A DNA stretch of 64,000 nt from Bacteroidales bacterium (GCA_015060325.1 SUYQ01000006.1:41454-105453), one strand, 5' to 3'. Positions 45,040 to 55,100 are shown, numbered from the stretch's first letter. Numbers and translations: made by a program. Notes: generated by a model from the letters alone, not told the origin.

Positions 45040-45184
45040 CCTGAGCGCTACCCCTGTCATCCGGAGCGTCCCAGTCATCCGGAGCGCTACCCCTGTCATC
45101 CTGAGCGCTACCCCTGCCATCCTAAGCGCTACCCCTGTCATCCGGAGCGCCCCCCTGTCATCCTGAGCGCCAGCGAAGGATCTT
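45040..45184. repeat. 21-bp tandem repeat array after the M3 peptidase gene
   Basis: Six to seven units with consensus TGTCATCCKGAGCG plus CTACCCC repeat with a period of 21 bp (one unit 18, one 20) and end in the standard repeat end CAGCGAAGGATCTT. The array begins 13 bases after the peptidase stop codon. Confidence 0.8.
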
Positions 45185-45189
45185 ATAAC

Positions 45190-45303
45190 ATCGTCTCGGA
45201 AAAACACTGCGATTTTTCCGAGACGATTGTCATTTTGCACCCGATTGCCCAGTTCTATGCAATCGTCTCAGAAAAAAAAGGTATATTTTTCCGAGACGAT
45301 TGC
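45190..45303. repeat. REP doublet downstream of the RAYT gene
   Basis: Two palindromes (45190-45227 and 45259-45303) share the arm TTTTCCGAGACGAT and start 72 bases apart. The first is a perfect hairpin (ATCGTCTCGGAAAAA and its complement); the second has one mismatch in its left arm. The remaining bases up to the RAYT stop codon (45304-45410) hold nothing I can identify. Confidence 0.88.
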
Positions 45304-45410
45304 AATTAGAACAGCTGTCCGGACTGTCACGGGAAACATACTTATACCTGTTGTATCCAAGACGGTTTTGGTAAGACTGTGCCTGAAGCAGTTCCGAAGT
45401 GATATGCTGC

Positions 45411-46283
45411 CTACAGCAATCTGCCTGCCAGACATCTGTTTAGCTGTTCCTGTGTTATATGATAGCTTCCGTAAAGATATCGGGCGACCTGTTCGATCTT
45501 GCTTTGTGGTATGCTGTAAACTGATCTGCCTTCCAGCAATCTGTCAATAGTATCGCAAACCTTAATGTCAGTCATGGAATTGTAGTTCGCACGTCCATGT
45601 TCGTTTGCCAACATGGACTTCAAGTCTTGCCCGCCGACATTCCTCTCCATCTGTTCCAAGGTTATGGGCGGAATATTGAGGGCATCCTGCTGCTGCTCTT
45701 TCTCCCAGTTCTCTCCGGAAAGTCTGTTCATATAATAAAGGAAGGTTCTGGCGGTGGAGAATTGATGCTCCACATCTGCTACATCGATCACACTTTCAGG
45801 CAGGATCATCCCGCTGCTGTCCATCTTGAATCCATCAGGTAGCGGTTCGTTTCCCGGCAGATATAGATATTGTGATTTTTTCGGCATCAGTTCGGGGCAG
45901 TCAAACTTTCCTAGCTCTTTCCTGAACAATGCATGGATGGAGGAATACCGGTAGCCAAATGGAGTTGCAGCAATACCATGATGCAGGGCATTTCTTAATA
46001 TATATGCAAGAGCTGCCAGAAGATGGTATATTTGTCCCTTCCTGCCGTATTTCTTGTTGAAGTACCTGTTGTAGGGATATCTGAAGGCTTTCATGAAGTG
46101 ATGTGGATTTTCTGTCCTTACACCTATGTGAGTGTGATTGGACATGATGGAGTATCCTAAGAGATTTGATTCTGTTTTGTGCGCAGCAAGGCATAGACAA
46201 TTGTTCCCGTGAATATAATCTTCATCACTACGGAACATTACTTCGTTTCCGCTCGACAGGCATAGATGGTAGGTCTTTTTCAT
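45411..46283 (-). CDS. REP-associated tyrosine transposase (IS200-like Y1 family)
   Basis: This 290-residue protein has the Y1 transposase signature: an HUH-type pair in SNHTHIGV near residue 49, and downstream FRYPYNRYFNKKYGRKG with candidate catalytic tyrosines followed by the basic KYGRKG. It is longer than IS200 transposases and lacks a partner gene or insertion-sequence ends, but is bracketed by REP doublets, which is the arrangement of RAYT genes. RAYTs bind and cut REP hairpins as single strands and are thought to spread them. The frame is complete. The C-terminal ~90 residues (EQMERNVGG..RLL) look helical and may bind DNA. Confidence 0.88.
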   Translation of the reverse strand: MKKTYHLCLSSGNEVMFRSDEDYIHGNNCLCLAAHKTESNLLGYSIMSNHTHIGVRTENPHHFMKAFRYPYNRYFNKKYGRKGQIYHLLAALAYILRNALHHGIAATPFGYRYSSIHALFRKELGKFDCPELMPKKSQYLYLPGNEPLPDGFKMDSSGMILPESVIDVADVEHQFSTARTFLYYMNRLSGENWEKEQQQDALNIPPITLEQMERNVGGQDLKSMLANEHGRANYNSMTDIKVCDTIDRLLEGRSVYSIPQSKIEQVARYLYGSYHITQEQLNRCLAGRLL

Positions 46284-46385
46284 TTTTTTACCTAAATCTA
46301 TGCAGATGTTTTCGCGTTTTGTTTAAAAAAAAGAAATATTTTGTTTAAAAAAGAGAAAAATCTGACATGCTGCCATACAATTTTT

Positions 46386-46496
46386 CATCGTCTCAGAAAA
46401 ACAGGCTCATTTTTCCGAGACGATGACTGATTTCACATGCATTGTTACGTTTGTCGTTATCGTCTCGAAAAAACGGCTACTATTTTCCGAGACGAT
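46386..46496. repeat. REP doublet upstream of the RAYT gene
   Basis: Palindromes at 46386-46425 and 46459-46496 carry the same arm TTTTCCGAGACGAT and start 72 bases apart, exactly the period of the doublet on the other side of the transposase gene. All four palindromes lie in the same orientation, with the left arms more variable than the right. Confidence 0.88.
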
Positions 46497-46508
46497 TGTC
46501 ATATGTGT

Positions 46509-47774
46509 CTATCGTGCAGCCTTGTAGGCTCCGGAGGTTATTTCGGAGAGGGTAAGTTCTTTGTAGACCATGTCGTAGCCGCCGTTGCAGTTGTGGTTTT
46601 CGTGCTCTTCGTAGTAGAACGCGATGTTTCCTCCCCGTAGCTGCATCATGGTGGAGTAGGCGGAGGTGCTTTCGGAAACCTGATAGGGCTTCTCCCAATC
46701 TGCAGCCAGCACTTCAGGAGTCACCGATTCCGGATCTTCCGGCAGTTCCTTGTAGTAGATGCCGACATTGCTCCTGCCAGGACCAAGCGGCACGGACTGC
46801 AGAACCAGCCTGACCTTCTTGCCGTCTTCCTTCCGGATAGCAGGGACTATAATGATTTCGCCGTTGCATGCATTGGAGACCGCTGTGCAGCCATCGTTTT
46901 CAGCTCCGGAAAATGCTGCCGTACCCCACTGTCCGGTTCCGGAAGATACATCCGAATACCTGTATATGTTGAATATACGTCCTCCTTTTGCTCTCGAGCT
47001 GAGAATGACGCTTCCGTCTGGAAGTTCCTCGCATTTGGGCTCGTCTCCAGACGGAGCTGGCAATGAATCAGGACCTCCCAAAGCATGCCATGTCCTGCCG
47101 AAATCATCGCTGTAGATCACCCTGTTGCCGTTCGGACGTGCACATAGTGCTGCGTAAATCCTGTAATGACTTCCGGTCTTTACGGTTCTGCTCTGGAATA
47201 TCTTTCCCGATGCCACGAAGCAGCTTTGTATGCATCCATGTCTGCAGTCGTCAAAAAGCGAGTAGACCTGCTCTGTGATCTCTTCCCACTGGCTCCATGT
47301 CCTGCCATTGTCATGGCTACGTATGACTGCAACCCTGTTAGGATTCTGGCGGGTAGTGGTCTGATGCCAGTAGACTGTCTCTCCGCATACCATCACCACC
47401 AGCACGTCTCCGCTTTCCCTGTCCGCTACGATAGCTGCATCTCCAAACCCGCAGTCTGTCGCCTTTGAAACCCCTGTTCCCTCTATCAGTACGGCCTTGT
47501 CGCTCCATGTCTTTCCTCGGTCCCCTGACGTTCTGCTGTGGATGTCCACTCTGCCCCAGCCGATGTCCAGAAGACAATGCCTGTAGTCCGCCAAAGCAAG
47601 CAGGTCCCCATTGTGCATTGTGGCGATTGTCGGAATGCGGTAGGGGATACTGTCAGCAGCATCAGCTTCAAAAAGTGTGTGCTGACTGAGTTTGCGTACG
47701 TTTCCACACGATACTGCCGCAAATCCCATCAGCAGAATCACCGCCACTTCGGTTAGTTTCAAGATTTTTCTCAT
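46509..47774 (-). CDS. Exo-alpha-sialidase-like lipoprotein (GH33)
   Basis: This 421-residue exported protein (lipoprotein-type signal ending VSCGN) has the sialidase pattern: YRIPTIA near residue 45, which contains the RIP arginine, and three Asp boxes (SGDRGKTWSD, SHDNGRTWSQW, SDDFGRTWHAL) spaced around a six-bladed propeller. A tyrosine in SAYSTMMQL near the end fits the nucleophile region. It would release terminal sialic acid from glycans in the periplasm or at the surface. It lies downstream of a ROK kinase and GH92 mannosidases on the same strand, consistent with N-glycan breakdown. Activity on other nonulosonic acids is possible. Confidence 0.85.
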   Translation of the reverse strand: MRKILKLTEVAVILLMGFAAVSCGNVRKLSQHTLFEADAADSIPYRIPTIATMHNGDLLALADYRHCLLDIGWGRVDIHSRTSGDRGKTWSDKAVLIEGTGVSKATDCGFGDAAIVADRESGDVLVVMVCGETVYWHQTTTRQNPNRVAVIRSHDNGRTWSQWEEITEQVYSLFDDCRHGCIQSCFVASGKIFQSRTVKTGSHYRIYAALCARPNGNRVIYSDDFGRTWHALGGPDSLPAPSGDEPKCEELPDGSVILSSRAKGGRIFNIYRYSDVSSGTGQWGTAAFSGAENDGCTAVSNACNGEIIIVPAIRKEDGKKVRLVLQSVPLGPGRSNVGIYYKELPEDPESVTPEVLAADWEKPYQVSESTSAYSTMMQLRGGNIAFYYEEHENHNCNGGYDMVYKELTLSEITSGAYKAAR

Positions 47775-47811
47775 TGCCTTCTTTACTGTAGATCTTCAGG
47801 TGTGTCCGGCA

Positions 47812-47852
47812 AACAACCGCCATCAGCATACATATTGCTGATGGCGGCTGTT
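47812..47852 (-). terminator. Terminator after the small membrane protein gene
   Basis: Bases 47812-47828 and 47836-47852 pair over 17 positions with one mismatch and a 7-base loop. The hairpin lies 18 bases after the stop of the minus-strand gene at 47871-48401. Confidence 0.85.
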
Positions 47853-47870
47853 ATGATGAAGAACAAGCTG

Positions 47871-48401
47871 TTACTTATTCTTGAGATTCTTATAAGTAAG
47901 GATGGTAGCTACGAGTGATACTACAGCGAAAAACATCGGGATGCTGCGACCGACTTCATGGCTGCCATGCTTAATGCTATCTGAAATCAGTTTTCGCGCT
48001 TCAGATTCATTGTATATTCTTTCGTACAGCCTTACTCCGTTATTACTTACCTCAATATTCAGGTCTGGCCATACTGTACCTCCTATCAATCCGAAAACGG
48101 CAGCAAGAATTCCGGCCCAGAATATCAGTTCCTTGTGGTCATACAGCACACCCACAAGGGCAACAAGTCCCATGATCAGTCCTAAAATTCCATACCATGA
48201 CTGAACTCCCAGCATTGATCCATCTGCTACAGCCTTGCCCTGGGTAACATGAATGCTGAACCATGAGCAGAACGGTAGAATGACCATAAGGGCGACTGCC
48301 ACCAATATGATGATACTTCTCTTGTCTTTCTTGATCTGCGGTTTAGACCAGTCTGTTTTGCCGATAGCCTTGAAATCCGGTAATAATGATTTGATATCCA
48401 T
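47871..48401 (-). CDS. Four-helix membrane protein, function unknown
   Basis: This 176-residue protein has a polar N-terminus (about 1-28) and four predicted membrane helices (about 29-50, 66-88, 90-109 and 150-170). A soluble loop of about 40 residues lies between the third and fourth (NIEVSNNGVRLYERIYNESEARKLISDSI). I do not recognise a family. It is encoded 27 bases after the ROK kinase gene on the same strand and ends at a strong terminator, so it is probably the last gene of a two-gene operon with the kinase. Whether it helps in sugar uptake is unknown. Confidence 0.65.
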   Translation of the reverse strand: MDIKSLLPDFKAIGKTDWSKPQIKKDKRSIIILVAVALMVILPFCSWFSIHVTQGKAVADGSMLGVQSWYGILGLIMGLVALVGVLYDHKELIFWAGILAAVFGLIGGTVWPDLNIEVSNNGVRLYERIYNESEARKLISDSIKHGSHEVGRSIPMFFAVVSLVATILTYKNLKNK

Positions 48402-48428
48402 GATAAATAAATGTTTTGGTTAATACTC

Positions 48429-49532
48429 TTATCTGCTAAGCTGGTGGAGTGCGAATGTGTAGGCTCCGAGAGAAACTGCCTTGTTTGCTCCTATCTTCGA
48501 GAGGGCTACTCCGATGCGCTTCTGAGGGTCGTAGGTGACTTCGATCTCGCTGTTGTAGATCTTGATGCTCTTCTGCTCGCCCTTGAGGAACTGTCTCAGT
48601 TCGTTCGGGTTGTCAAGGTCATATACCTTGGATGCCAGTTTGCTGATAGGCTCACCGTTCATTCGCTGCATCTTTCCTCGCAGGCTCTCGAACATTGCGT
48701 CCTTCATGTATTTGTATGCTCCTGAGAGTCCGCCACCGATGACTACAAGTCCGTCAGTGATCGATACTGTCATGGCTATCGTGTCGCCGAGAACCTTTCC
48801 CATCTGGGCGAATGCTCCTTTGGCAGCCTCTGCATCTCCTTCACGTGTACCTTCTGCGATCTCGAAGATCTCCACAGGTTCCAGTCCGTGGTCAGGATTG
48901 CCGGACAGTTCTCCATAAACGCGTTTCACAGCTCTGATGGATGCTCCTTCCTCTGCGAATACGCCTTCGTGTCCGAGGTAAGGGATGCTGAACATCTCGA
49001 TGCAGGAGTTGTCTCCTCTGTTGAGTTCACCGTTTACAACCATTCCGATACCGAGTCCTGTTCCGAGTGTGAATCCCAGCAGGTTGCGGTATCTCTTTCT
49101 GCTGCCGGATTCGTCAAGCATCTCATTGATTTCCGGAAGCAGACCTCCGAGAGCCTCGCCGTATGCATACAGGTCACCGTCATTATTGATATAGACCGGC
49201 ATGCTGAACTTCTTCTTGAGATATGGTCCGAGAGCTACTCCTTCCCTGAAAGCAGGGAAGTTCAGAAGCTGGCCTCCGATGATGCCGTTAGGATAGTCGG
49301 CAGGTCCGGGGAATGCGAAGCTTATCGCTGCCGGGCGCTCTTCAAGCTGGTCTATGATGGTCCTGAATCCTTCCACCATTGTCTGAAGACAGAGGTCGAG
49401 GTCGTCGGCATGTGCCGGAAGTGTAAGAGGCTCTACAATGAATTCTCCTCTCTGCATGGCTCCGAAGACCATGTTTGTACCTCCGGTATCCAGTGTCAGG
49501 ATAATGCGTGGGTCGGTGCTGTAGTTGATCAT
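48429..49532 (-). CDS. ROK-family sugar kinase
   Basis: This 367-residue protein has the ASKHA fold: phosphate-1 motif LTLDTGGTNMVFGAM at the N-terminus, the sugar-binding and catalytic NNDGDLYAYGEA near residue 115, and the adenosine-binding VVIGGGLSGAYKYM near residue 265. It phosphorylates a hexose or hexosamine. The usual ROK zinc motif (CxCGxxGC) is absent; the corresponding stretch reads GHEGVFAEEGASIRAVKR. Neighbouring mannosidase genes make mannose or glucose likely substrates, but the family also includes N-acetylmannosamine and glucosamine kinases, which would fit the nearby sialidase. Confidence 0.85.
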   Translation of the reverse strand: MINYSTDPRIILTLDTGGTNMVFGAMQRGEFIVEPLTLPAHADDLDLCLQTMVEGFRTIIDQLEERPAAISFAFPGPADYPNGIIGGQLLNFPAFREGVALGPYLKKKFSMPVYINNDGDLYAYGEALGGLLPEINEMLDESGSRKRYRNLLGFTLGTGLGIGMVVNGELNRGDNSCIEMFSIPYLGHEGVFAEEGASIRAVKRVYGELSGNPDHGLEPVEIFEIAEGTREGDAEAAKGAFAQMGKVLGDTIAMTVSITDGLVVIGGGLSGAYKYMKDAMFESLRGKMQRMNGEPISKLASKVYDLDNPNELRQFLKGEQKSIKIYNSEIEVTYDPQKRIGVALSKIGANKAVSLGAYTFALHQLSR

Positions 49533-49559
49533 TATGCGGTTATAAATCGGTTAGTCTTA

Positions 49560-49567
49560 CGAAGGTA
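49560..49567 (-). promoter_or_regulatory. -7 box of the ROK kinase operon
   Basis: On the minus strand TACCTTCG resembles the Bacteroidetes -7 box, 28 bases before the kinase start codon. The -33 part was not clear. Confidence 0.4.
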
Positions 49568-49585
49568 GTAAAAATTTTGGAATAT

Positions 49586-49663
49586 AGATTTCTCGACTCC
49601 CTTCGGTCGCTCGAAATGACAGGTGGGGCCCTTGAAATGGTCCTTCGGTCGCTCGAAATGACA
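49586..49663. repeat. Two dispersed repeat copies upstream of the ROK kinase
   Basis: AGATTTCTCGACTCCC..CGCTCGAAATGACA (49586-49621) is followed by a shorter copy CCTTCGGTCGCTCGAAATGACA (bases 49642-49663). Both match the GATTTCTC..AAATGACA end of the elements at 38.5 and 41.6 kb. Confidence 0.75.
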
Positions 49664-49694
49664 GTTGTGACCCTTGAAATCGGAAGCGCTAGCG

Positions 49695-51938
49695 TTAATG
49701 AACCGTAGACATTTCGAAGTCGATTACTGCGCCGTCAGCGAGGTCAGAATACTTGAGGAAGTTGCTGTCCCAGTTGTTGCCTTCGACCTTCATGCTGCTG
49801 ATATATGGGACCTGAGGACCGTTAGACGATGCATTTATCACTATGTCCTCCCCGTTTTCAAGATGCACGACGGCCTTCTTGAACAGTGGCGAGCCGATGG
49901 CATAGAAGTCAGAACCCGGGCACACAGGATAGAATCCGAGGGCCGAAAATACATACCATGCAGAAGTCTGACCGTTGTCTTCGTCGCCGCAGTATCCGTC
50001 AGGGGTGGCGCTGTAGAGCCTATCCATGACCTCACGTACCCATTTCTGTGCCTTCCATGGCTGCGATGTCCAGTCGTAGAGATATATCATATGCTGCGCC
50101 GGCTGGTTGCCGTGGGCGTAGTTGCCCATGTTGGCCACCTGCATTTCAGTGATCTCGTGGATGCGGTAGCCGTAGTAGCTGTCGTCATATATCGGCGGCA
50201 CAACAAACACAGAGTCAAGCATCTGCGCGAATACCTCCTTGCCTCCCATCGCCTCTGCCAGTCCGTCCACGTCGTGGAAAACGGACCATGTATAATGCCA
50301 TGCATTGCCCTCAGTGAAGGCATCGCCCCATTTGTATGGGCTGAACGGCTCCTGGAAACTTCCGTCGAGGTTGCGTCCGCGCATGAGGTTATGCGATGGG
50401 TCGAACACGTTCTTCCAGTTGTTCGAACGCTCCTCCCACTTGTCAAGTTCCTCCTGCGGACGTCCTAGCTTCTTGGCCAGCTGGAGGATGCACCAGTCGT
50501 TGTAGGCATATTCCAGGGTGCGGGCAACGCTTTCGTGGATGCCGACGTTATATGGAATATATCCGATGGAGTTGTAATATTCATGTCCGAGGCGGCCGGT
50601 GGAGCTGACCTCCGGGTGTACGTGCTCTGTGCCGTAGACGATGCAGTCGTAGAGCGTCTGCCAGTCCTTCTCAGGGGTGATGTCCTTGAGGATTGCGTCA
50701 GCTACGACTGAGGCGGAGTTGTTTCCCACCATGCAGCCTCTATGGCCAGGACTTGCCCATTCCGGCAGGAATTCATTCTCTCGCGCGATGTTGGCAAGAC
50801 CCTGCTGGATCTCCTCATTTACAGAAGGATAGACAAGGTTAAGAAGAGGGAAGAGCGCGCGGAAAGTGTCCCAGAATCCTGTGTCGGTATATAGATATCC
50901 GTCGCAGATCTGACCGTTGTATGGACTGTAATGTATTGGCTTTCCTTCTTCAGAGATTTCATAGAACTTGCGTGGGAAGAGTGTCGCGCGGTAGAGGCAT
51001 GAGTAGAATGTGCGGTACTGCTCTTCGGTGCCGCCTCCGACTTCGATACGGCCCAGAACCTCGTTCCAACGGTCCCTTGCCGCCTCCTTGACCTCGGCCA
51101 ATGTCCGTCCTTCCACTTCCTTGAAGTTGATCCATGCCTGGTCTAGAGAAATGAACGAAGACGCAGCCTTTACGCAGACCTTCTCGCCGCGGGAGGTCTT
51201 GAATCCGACAGATGCCATGATGCGGTTTCCTTCCAGCTCCGATACGCCGTCCACAGGATTTTCCGGCCCATCATACAGCGTCCAGCTTTCAAAAGCCTTG
51301 TCGAATCCGATGACAAACCAGTTGCGGAAGTTTTCCGGCACGCCACCGCTGTTCTTGGTTGTGTAGCCCACGACAGCATTCTTCTCCGGAATGACCTTGA
51401 TATATGATCCGTTGTCGAAGGCATCTATCACTACTCCGGAAGTCTCGCTCTCCGGGAAGGTGAAACGGAATGCCGCTGCGCGCTCAGTCGGGGTGAGCTC
51501 GACATTGATGTCATGGTCTGCAAGGTATACCTGGTAGTAATACGGTCTGGCAGTCTCGCTCTTGTGTGAGAAATAGCTCGCGCGTGAGTTCTCATCCACA
51601 TGGCTGGCGTCACGTACCGGCATTATGGCGAACTGGCCGTAGTCGTTGATCCATGGTGACGGCTGGTGGGTCTGCTTGAACCCGCGGATCCAGTTCTGGT
51701 CATATCTGTATGCCCATCCGTCTCCCATTCTTCCGCCCTGCGGTGTCCAGAAGTTCATGCCCCATGGCATGGCGATCGCCGGGTAGGTGTTACCGGTCGA
51801 AAATGCATGATGCGACAGAGTTCCCACAAGGGTGGAAACATAGTCCACAGGGTCTGTGGCCATCTTCGGATCTTCTTCAGTCTGTGGCTTTGCTGTGCAG
51901 CCTGCCAGCAGCAGTGCCGCTATGATTATTCGTTTCAT
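49695..51938 (-). CDS. GH92 alpha-mannosidase lipoprotein (GNQP variant)
   Basis: This 747-residue lipoprotein (Cys14, AGCTAKP) belongs to GH92, calcium-dependent exo-alpha-mannosidases. The fold opens with DYVSTLVG and FSTGNTYPAIAMPWGMNFWTP. The probable general acid is the Glu in TEGNAWHYTWSVFHD (near residue 543), and the base Asp lies in GDEDNGQTSAWYVFSALGFYP. Where the family usually has HGNEPxHH it reads HGNQPAQH, a change in the region that contacts the leaving sugar, so linkage specificity may differ from its two paralogues. It is secreted to the periplasm or cell surface. It lies downstream of the GH92-GH125 fusion gene with a hairpin between. Confidence 0.92.
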   Translation of the reverse strand: MKRIIIAALLLAGCTAKPQTEEDPKMATDPVDYVSTLVGTLSHHAFSTGNTYPAIAMPWGMNFWTPQGGRMGDGWAYRYDQNWIRGFKQTHQPSPWINDYGQFAIMPVRDASHVDENSRASYFSHKSETARPYYYQVYLADHDINVELTPTERAAAFRFTFPESETSGVVIDAFDNGSYIKVIPEKNAVVGYTTKNSGGVPENFRNWFVIGFDKAFESWTLYDGPENPVDGVSELEGNRIMASVGFKTSRGEKVCVKAASSFISLDQAWINFKEVEGRTLAEVKEAARDRWNEVLGRIEVGGGTEEQYRTFYSCLYRATLFPRKFYEISEEGKPIHYSPYNGQICDGYLYTDTGFWDTFRALFPLLNLVYPSVNEEIQQGLANIARENEFLPEWASPGHRGCMVGNNSASVVADAILKDITPEKDWQTLYDCIVYGTEHVHPEVSSTGRLGHEYYNSIGYIPYNVGIHESVARTLEYAYNDWCILQLAKKLGRPQEELDKWEERSNNWKNVFDPSHNLMRGRNLDGSFQEPFSPYKWGDAFTEGNAWHYTWSVFHDVDGLAEAMGGKEVFAQMLDSVFVVPPIYDDSYYGYRIHEITEMQVANMGNYAHGNQPAQHMIYLYDWTSQPWKAQKWVREVMDRLYSATPDGYCGDEDNGQTSAWYVFSALGFYPVCPGSDFYAIGSPLFKKAVVHLENGEDIVINASSNGPQVPYISSMKVEGNNWDSNFLKYSDLADGAVIDFEMSTVH

Positions 51939-51993
51939 TGTATCAATTTTATGTGGCGCGTAACTTGTTGATATTCAGTATTTTGTTATAACC

Positions 51994-52019
51994 TGCGTGC
52001 TGTCGGAGGGGAGCACGCA
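51994..52019 (-). terminator. Hairpin after the GH92-GH125 gene
   Basis: TGCGTGCT (51994-52001) pairs with AGCACGCA (52012-52019), a GC-rich 8-bp stem with a 10-base loop, about 90 bases after the stop codon of the fusion gene. The 14-bp direct repeat TTGTTGATATTCAG flanks it (51965-51978 and 52032-52045). Confidence 0.55.
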
Positions 52020-52107
52020 AAGGTGTGGAAGTTGTTGATATTCAGGCGGTTCTGCGCCACTGTATTGTGTTGTTACAATATTATACTGTCACAACATTGT
52101 GCAGCAG

Positions 52108-55100
52108 CTATATTATACTGTTCAATACGTGCAGTCTTCCGTCGTCTATGATCTTCAGGATAAGCTCGCCAAAGAGGGTGTTTTGCCACGCGAACCATTC
52201 GCGCGTGAATGTCTCGCTGTCATCCTTATAGAACGATTCATGCATGAATCCGGTGCCTGCGTCAGTGGTCATCAGCTGGCATATGCATTCGCGGATCTCA
52301 TCATCGTCGTCAGAGGTGAATGCCTTCATCATTATACTCATCGGCCAGATTACCTCTGACCATATGTGCGGCCCTCCGATGCCTTCTCCAGCAGTGCCGC
52401 TGTAGAAATACGGATTCGCCTCGCTCCATACGAAGTGTCTGGTGTTCTGATATATAGGATCATCAGCCGGTACATCGCCGAGATAAGCCATCGCCAGTAG
52501 TGAAGGAACATTGGCGTCGTCCATCAGGAACCGGCTGCCGAATCCGTCCACTTCGTATGCATATATTTTTCCATATTCCGGGTGCTCATATACTGCATGC
52601 TCCTTCAGCGCCAGCTCCACCTCCGATGCAAGGTCAAGGCACTCCTGTGTAAGCTCTGCGTCATTGTTCACCTTGCGAAGAATCTCAGCTGCCTTGCGCA
52701 AGCTGCTGACAGCCATAAAGTTGGATGGAACCAGAAATTCGAATGTGGTCGCATCGTCCGATGGCCTGAAGGCCGATGCTATAAGTCCGACCGGCTTGAC
52801 AGGGTTGCCCTTGCCGACAACGCATTTGGTGTCGAGCTGGCGGTCGGTCACACGCAGGAAACGGTATCTTCCCGGGCCATCCTTGCGCTGCTGCTCCTTC
52901 ATAACGGACAGCATCTTCCCGATGGCTTCCACCCATACGTCGTCAAAGACCGACGTATCTCCGCTGACCTTCCAATATTCATAAGCGAGACGGATAGGGT
53001 AGCAGTGCGAATCAAGTTCCCATTTCCTTTCGAATACATACGGGTCCGCAGCCGGCCAGTCGCTTTTGTTCGCAGCGCCCACTGGCTCCACATTGAAAGC
53101 ATTTGCATATGGATCTATGCATATGCATTTGAACTGTCTGCGGATCACTCCGGCAATCATCTCCTTTAGCTCAGGATCTTCGCTGACATAGCGCAGGTAT
53201 GGCCATACCTGCGCTCCCGAGTCGCGGAGCCACATTGCAGGGATGTCACCGGTATAGACGAATGTGTCAGGGAGACTGTCTTCGCTCTCTACCGGGTGGA
53301 CAGTAGTATCAAGAGTGTTGGGATAACAGTTGGCAAACATCCACTTCAGGCGTGGATTCTCAAGCATTCCGACGACTCTTGCTATCTCCGCCTCCACTGC
53401 CTTTGATGTGAAAAGACGGTCTTCCGGCAGCGGCCGCTGGTCCTCGTACTCGGAAGGTTCATTTGCGCAGTACCACACCTTAGGCTCCGCTCCCATCCTG
53501 ATGACAAGCTCTCCGCCTGCCATGATGTCCTTATGTTCTATATAACCCTTGGTGTAGGCCTTTCCGTTGAGGGTGATGCTCTGGATGTAGCGGTTTTGGG
53601 CGCTGTTGTTTTCTGCTGTTATGGTGAAAGCCTTGTTTTCTCCCGTCTTGCCTACGTTGATGCTTACCTTGTCGAAAAGAGGCGATCCGAACCAATACTG
53701 ACCTGAACCCGGCTCCACCTGGTAGAAGCCCATCGATGACATTATATACCATGCGGACATCTGACCCACGTCTTCATTGCCTGATAGTCCGTCAGGTCGG
53801 GCGGTATAGAGGGTGCCGAGCACTTCGCGGATCTTGTCCGCCGCCTTCCATGGCTGTCCTGCAATGGTATAAAGGTAGAGGATATGATGACTAGGTTCAT
53901 TGCCGTGGGCATACTGTCCGATGAGTCCTGAGATGTCAGGTGAGGATTCTGCACCCTCGATGACCGATGGAACGATGAACAGCGAGTCGAGCTTGCTGAT
54001 GAACTTATCCTTTCCGCCGAAGCACTCGATGAGCCCCTCTACATCGTGAGGCACCAGCCATGTATACTGCCATCCGTTGCCCTCGCAGTAGTCGTCGGCA
54101 CGATGGGTCGATGCGAACGGGCTGTATTCCTGACGGAACCGTCCTTTGCTGTCCTTGCCTCTGATGAATCCTGAATCCTTGTCAAACAGGTGTTTGTATG
54201 ATTTACTTCTTTCGTTGAAGTATTCATATTCCTTTCTATATTTCTCTGCCTTTTCAGGTGATGCAAAGTAGTAGTCCGGGTCGGCAAAGAGTTCGCTCAG
54301 ATGCTTTGCCGCGTTGGCGATGGCTCCGTCTGCAACAGCATATTCGAGATCGTATGCCACAGACTCGTTCATCAGGTCACATGGGATGTAGCCATATTTC
54401 ATCCTGTACTCCTGACCTCTTTCCGGATTCATTGCCGAGGCCTTCATCGCCTCGAATCCGAACTCGTCTGCTATTCCTGCAACGATCGCATCTGCTACCG
54501 GCATTATGCCGGGGCTTCCTACCATGCAGTTGGTCTCGCAACCATGCAGATGCCACACCGGAAGCTTGCCCTGCTCATTGTAGATGTGCAGCATCGTGCT
54601 GATGAATTCATGATATCTGTCCGGCTGGAACAGACTGTACAGCGGCATGGCAGCGCGATATGTATCCCAAAGCGAGAATGTCGTATATTTAGTATATCCA
54701 TCAGTTTCACTGATGTAGTCTTTCCCCCTATAATCGCCACCGAAGTCGCTGAACTCGCTTGGGGCAATCATGGTATGATAGAGGGCCGTGTAGAATATCT
54801 TCCTGGCGATTTCGTCTTGAGTCTCGATATGAATGCGGCCAAGCTCATGATTCCAGAGATCATCTGCCAAGTCTGCCGTCTTATCGAAGTCCCAACCGGC
54901 GAGCTCTGCCTGCATGTTGTCGTATGCTCCCTCCATGCTCACGGACGAAAGGGCAACCTTCATGAGCACCTGCTCGTCCTGGGCTGTCTTGAAATGCACA
55001 TGGGCAAATGTGGACATATTCTTGAATTCATTTTCCCATATCTGGATATCATCCTTCAGGATATCCACCGACTCCATCGGCTTTGAGAACTCTGCATAGA

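Noticed and set aside
45040..45184. Possible CRISPR array
   Set aside because: The 21-bp units have no unique spacers of constant length and no cas genes are near; it is a simple tandem repeat.
45411..46283. Ordinary insertion sequence
   Set aside because: No target duplications or IS ends were seen; the REP doublets and extra C-terminal region fit a RAYT better.
49674..50468. Long open frame on the plus strand opposite the GH92 gene (also at 54301-55086 and 55291-55857)
   Set aside because: They lie antisense to clear GH92/GH125 coding sequence, have no recognisable domains and have unlikely composition (many His, Arg and Cys).
52032..52121. Short direct repeats (ATATTATACTGT, TTGTTGATATTCAG) around the end of the GH92-GH125 gene
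   Set aside because: They look like small local duplications in AT-rich DNA and show no link to a mobile element.
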